A stretch of DNA of 64,000 nucleotides from Nemania diffusa (lineage: Eukaryota > Ascomycota > Sordariomycetes > Xylariales > Xylariaceae): assembly GCA_038501195.1 (NCBI GenBank), contig JBBPUQ010000003.1:5114501-5178500 (forward strand). Direction: 5' to 3'. Within the stretch, counting starts at the first letter, position 1, and every line of letters starts with the position of its first letter. A program made the translations under genes and the position numbers. The notes below the pieces were generated by a model that was not told the origin of the DNA, did no database searches, and saw only the letters and a program-made list of their open reading frames with translations. This document shows positions 60,944-64,000 of the stretch, one piece after another.

Positions 60944-63900
60944 GGTAAGACAACAGGGGGATATCGTTGTGTAATGCGCCTTGGCTTATTTTGGATAGGT
61001 TCTTTTCAAGCGAAAGCCTGTGCAGTTTCTCCAGGCGCCTCAGATTGACGATGAATCGTCAGAGGTACCTATCCCATAATGCCCACCTCTAAGCTGCTGT
61101 CAACTCACCGTATAATGTAACTCTAGGTCTGGCATATTCCTCATACAGGCGAGGTCTTCTTGACGTACGAAGACTATTTAGCTAGGTGAGTCTGGTCTAG
61201 CTACGTGCGAGCCTGTATACCTGATATATGACATACTAATAATAGCTGCTCCGTTTAGAATTGACTTTTATAATCAGGTTTGCACTAGCACGAGCCGCCT
61301 CATTACATAACCCAGACTCCCACTAACATATATTCAGCCCCGGTTCATTTGCCAAATAACTGGCCACTCCGGTCTCACGTTCTTCGAGGCCCTAAAGAGC
61401 GAGGTAAGCCTCAATGCCTCTCATATATAAACCTGTATGATATATATCTAACTAGGTGGGTAGCTGGCTGGCGCGCAAGAGGTCGATCAAGCATTCCCCG
61501 AAGCCCTCAAAGGCCCGGTCCTGCGCCGGGTGCAATTTCAGACCATTTCACGAATCGATACCCTTGTTGATATGATTTACGATGAGTTCAAAGCCGACTA
61601 TTACCCGGGGGAGCCCGTAACAATACAACTTATGACGGGGGAACGCTTGACTGGTATTGTCCGAGATAAGGCTCGGCTGGGAAGCAAAGTTTTACCCGAT
61701 GGAACCCTGACGCAGCCTTATTCGCGTTATTCAACAAGCATCGACGGTCGACCGGACGAGGAAGCTGTTGTTGCTAGCGAACACATATCTCGGGACAGGA
61801 AGATATTTACGAAGTCTGTTTTGCGCTCTTTTATCAAGAAAACCGTCACGCGGGAGGCCTGGAACGGGGCGCCTTGGCTCGTCAAACACGATGTCGCTGC
61901 CCAATACCACATCGACACTCGAGTTCCTCCGCACCTCCGATACGATAATAAGCTGCTTGAGCGCAAGCAACAACAAGCGCAGAAGCGCGCACTTCAGCCC
62001 ACAAATGGCTTGCATGATTTGAATGGCGCATTCCATAATGTAGGTCCAGTTCGGCTACCCGAGCTCAAACCAGCGCCGAAAAACCACAAACTGCATAGGG
62101 TCCATCAGCACGACCACCCCGGCGCTCAAATTCTGCGTAATCCAAATATGTTCCTTGACCAGGACCATGGGCCATTGCCACCAGTTCCTGGAGATAACCC
62201 ATTTCATTTTCCGGTACCTCTTCGGCACAGCATCCCTGCACCAGTCGCGTTCGCACAACCGGAACCGCCTCCGCCTCCGCCTCCACCTCCTCCACCCAAA
62301 TATCCCATCGAGGACTTACAGCTCCCGCCGCGTGATGACTACGTGCGGCCACCTTTAAAGTTTATCTGCTATGATCCACCGGATGGTGCTGTAGACAGTG
62401 GTGCACCGAGCGAGAAGATCCAGATGAAATCTGCGGGACCATTGTTAGAGACGTGGGACACGTTAAACGTGTACTGCGAGGTATTCAAACTTGACTCGTT
62501 TACTTTTGATGATTTTATACAGGCTCTCGAAGTCGCCAACGCCGACACTCCGTGCCAGCTATTTACCGAGATCCATTGCGCAGTTCTGAAGCAGATTGTT
62601 GGCTCAGAGGCCGACGACGGCAAGCTGCTGGTAAACTTGCCTGAGTTAGACGACGAGGAAGAGGACGAGGATGAAAGCACCTTGCCAACGCCGGAACCGG
62701 AACCGGAACCAAAACCAATCGGAAGAGCTACCAGAAGCAGCCTCGCGAAACTAGAGATAGAGCGGCTTAGGGCCGAGGCCGAAGCAGCTGAGAAGGAGAA
62801 GACACCCGAAACTACTGTAAAGCACCGCGCCTCTGAGTTGCTCGTAGACTTTGATTGGATTGACGAGCTGAAGAAGCGCAATTTCCAAGATGGGGGTTGG
62901 GAGATGATCATGGTTGGGCTGTTACACCAACTGTCAAAAAATCCTCGGCAGACTGCGGTCTGTGAGGAGTTGCTCGCAGCGCTAGTGCCACCAGATGAAG
63001 AACCCAGCCCAGAGCTTATTCGCGATCAATACTCTAGCCTGGACGTCAATCTTCGGATATCTGCTCTTCAAATTATTTGCATGCTGACTATGGAGACCAA
63101 GGCCATCCGTGGCTATATGGATGACTGTGCTGAAGTCATGACTCGTTATCGAAAGGAGAAAATCGATTTACAGCGCGAGCGTAGGCAAACGTACGTCTAG
63201 CAGCTTCGCTATTTCCGTCGTCTGTGTGAGCTAACTGCATTTATAGAATGGAAGAACTTAAAGTTCTCAACGACCAGCGAAAAATTCTCCTGCCAGATAA
63301 CATGCCACCGTCACCGCCTACTAATAGTGCAGAAGTTTCCAAAGCCAATGGTGACACGAAACCCGCTAGAAGCTATGATTCACCTGATGACCCTAGCGAG
63401 GACGGAAATGATAGTGACGATGATGGCCGGGCCCGCCGCAGCCTTCGGCGAGGTGGAGATCGAGCAGTGGAACGCCAACGGAAACGTGAGGAGAAGGAGC
63501 GCAAGAAAGAGGCAGAATTGGCCGCCAAGGCTCCAAAACAGTCGAAGCAGTTCTTGAAGGTCTTGAGGGACATTCAGAAGAAGGAGGACCAAATTAAGGA
63601 GTGCGAAGATAAAATTGCCGTCATTGACAATGACTTGCGCGAGGCCGACTGCGGAAGAACTCGTATTTTGGGCAAGGATCGATTCTGGAATCGATACTAC
63701 TGGTTTGAACGAAATGGCATGCCATATGCTGGCTTGCCTAACAGCTCAACGGCCTATGCTGGCTATGCCAACGGCTGTATTTGGGTTCAGGGGCCCGACG
63801 ATATGGAGCGTGAGGGTTACATCGACCTCCCTAGTCAATATCAGGATGAGTATCAGGCCAAATTCAAGATGACGGTACCTCAAAGGAAGAAGATGGAAGA

Positions 63901-64000
63901 AGGACGTACGAGCGTGTATGACGCCCGGCAGTGGGGATATTATTCTGAGCCGAGTCAAGTGGATTCTTTGTTAAACTGGCTCGATCCCCGCGGCTTCAAC
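60944..64000 (+). CDS. ITC1: ISWI remodeller subunit ITC1/ACF1-like (partial)
   Basis: Large accessory subunit of an ISW2/ACF-type chromatin remodeller; 897 residues are visible and the gene runs off the window. Exons: 60944-60946 (only the ATG), 60999-61064, 61127-61185, 61259-61277, 61338-61403, 61464-63190, 63248 to the end. The first 125 residues are the WAC domain: VLFKRKPVQFLQAP, EVWHIPHTGEVFLTYEDYL, ICQITGHSGLTFFEALKSE, FQTISRIDTLVDMIYDEF, used for DNA/nucleosome contact. A Pro-rich linker with an 11-Pro-like run lies near 270. The DDT domain is at about 399-460 (LLETWDTLNVYCEVF, FTFDDFIQAL), followed by an acidic tract. The WSD/WHIM part (ILGKDRFWNRYYWFERNGM, about 785-805) is the ISWI-binding element. 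Dense N-terminal introns agree with conserved protein continuity at each junction. Confidence 0.93.

Overview
This is a nuclear chromosome segment from a filamentous ascomycete (Pezizomycotina, most likely a Sordariomycete; I cannot name the genus). The evidence is monocistronic genes cut by short GT-AG introns (mostly 50-130 nt, many with a CTAAC/CTGAC-like branch site before the acceptor), fungus-specific families (Zn2Cys6 regulator, DUF1996, 2EXR, fungal MIF-domain protein), and AT-richer intergenic DNA peppered with short TACCTAGGTA/GGTACC palindromes. No rRNA, tRNA or CRISPR was recognised. I reconstructed 21 protein-coding genes; exon coordinates are given in each entry because start/end span introns.

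Left part (1-13.5 kb): MFS drug/polyamine-type transporter (+), COP9 signalosome subunit 1 (+), PRP18 splicing factor (-), SAP18 (+), a four-exon mitochondrial complex I NDUFB4/B15-type subunit (-) whose exons are all too short to be seen as a long ORF, and a Gtt1-type glutathione S-transferase (+).

Middle part (13.5-32.4 kb): a large LCAT/lipase-like alpha/beta hydrolase (+), a 2EXR-domain protein (-), a four-helix membrane protein (+), a 100-residue secreted cysteine-rich protein (-), a MIF-domain protein (+), the Rag GTPase Gtr2 (+) and a secreted PI-PLC-X-type phosphodiesterase (+).

Gene-poor stretch (32.4-38.8 kb): 6.4 kb without a supported gene, holding an 809-bp foldback element (36927-37735) with terminal inverted repeats of about 280 bp and TA at both ends, probably a non-autonomous Tc1/mariner/pogo-class transposon.

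Right part (38.8-64 kb): secreted DUF1996 protein (+), the 25S rRNA m5C methyltransferase Rcm1 (-), a Zn2Cys6 transcription factor (+), Xaa-Pro aminopeptidase (+), an L-type lectin cargo receptor with a KKYL tail (-), the ALG8 glucosyltransferase (+) and the ITC1/ACF1-like subunit of an ISWI remodeller (+), cut by the window end.

Most genes are conserved housekeeping genes with no operon or biosynthetic-cluster logic. ALG8 and the lectin are divergent neighbours that both serve the early secretory pathway, but this may be chance. I found no convincing new multi-gene system. The most interesting single items are the cysteine-rich secreted protein, the foldback element, and a CSN1 gene whose stop codon coincides with a potential 3' splice site that would open a second, acidic C-terminus.
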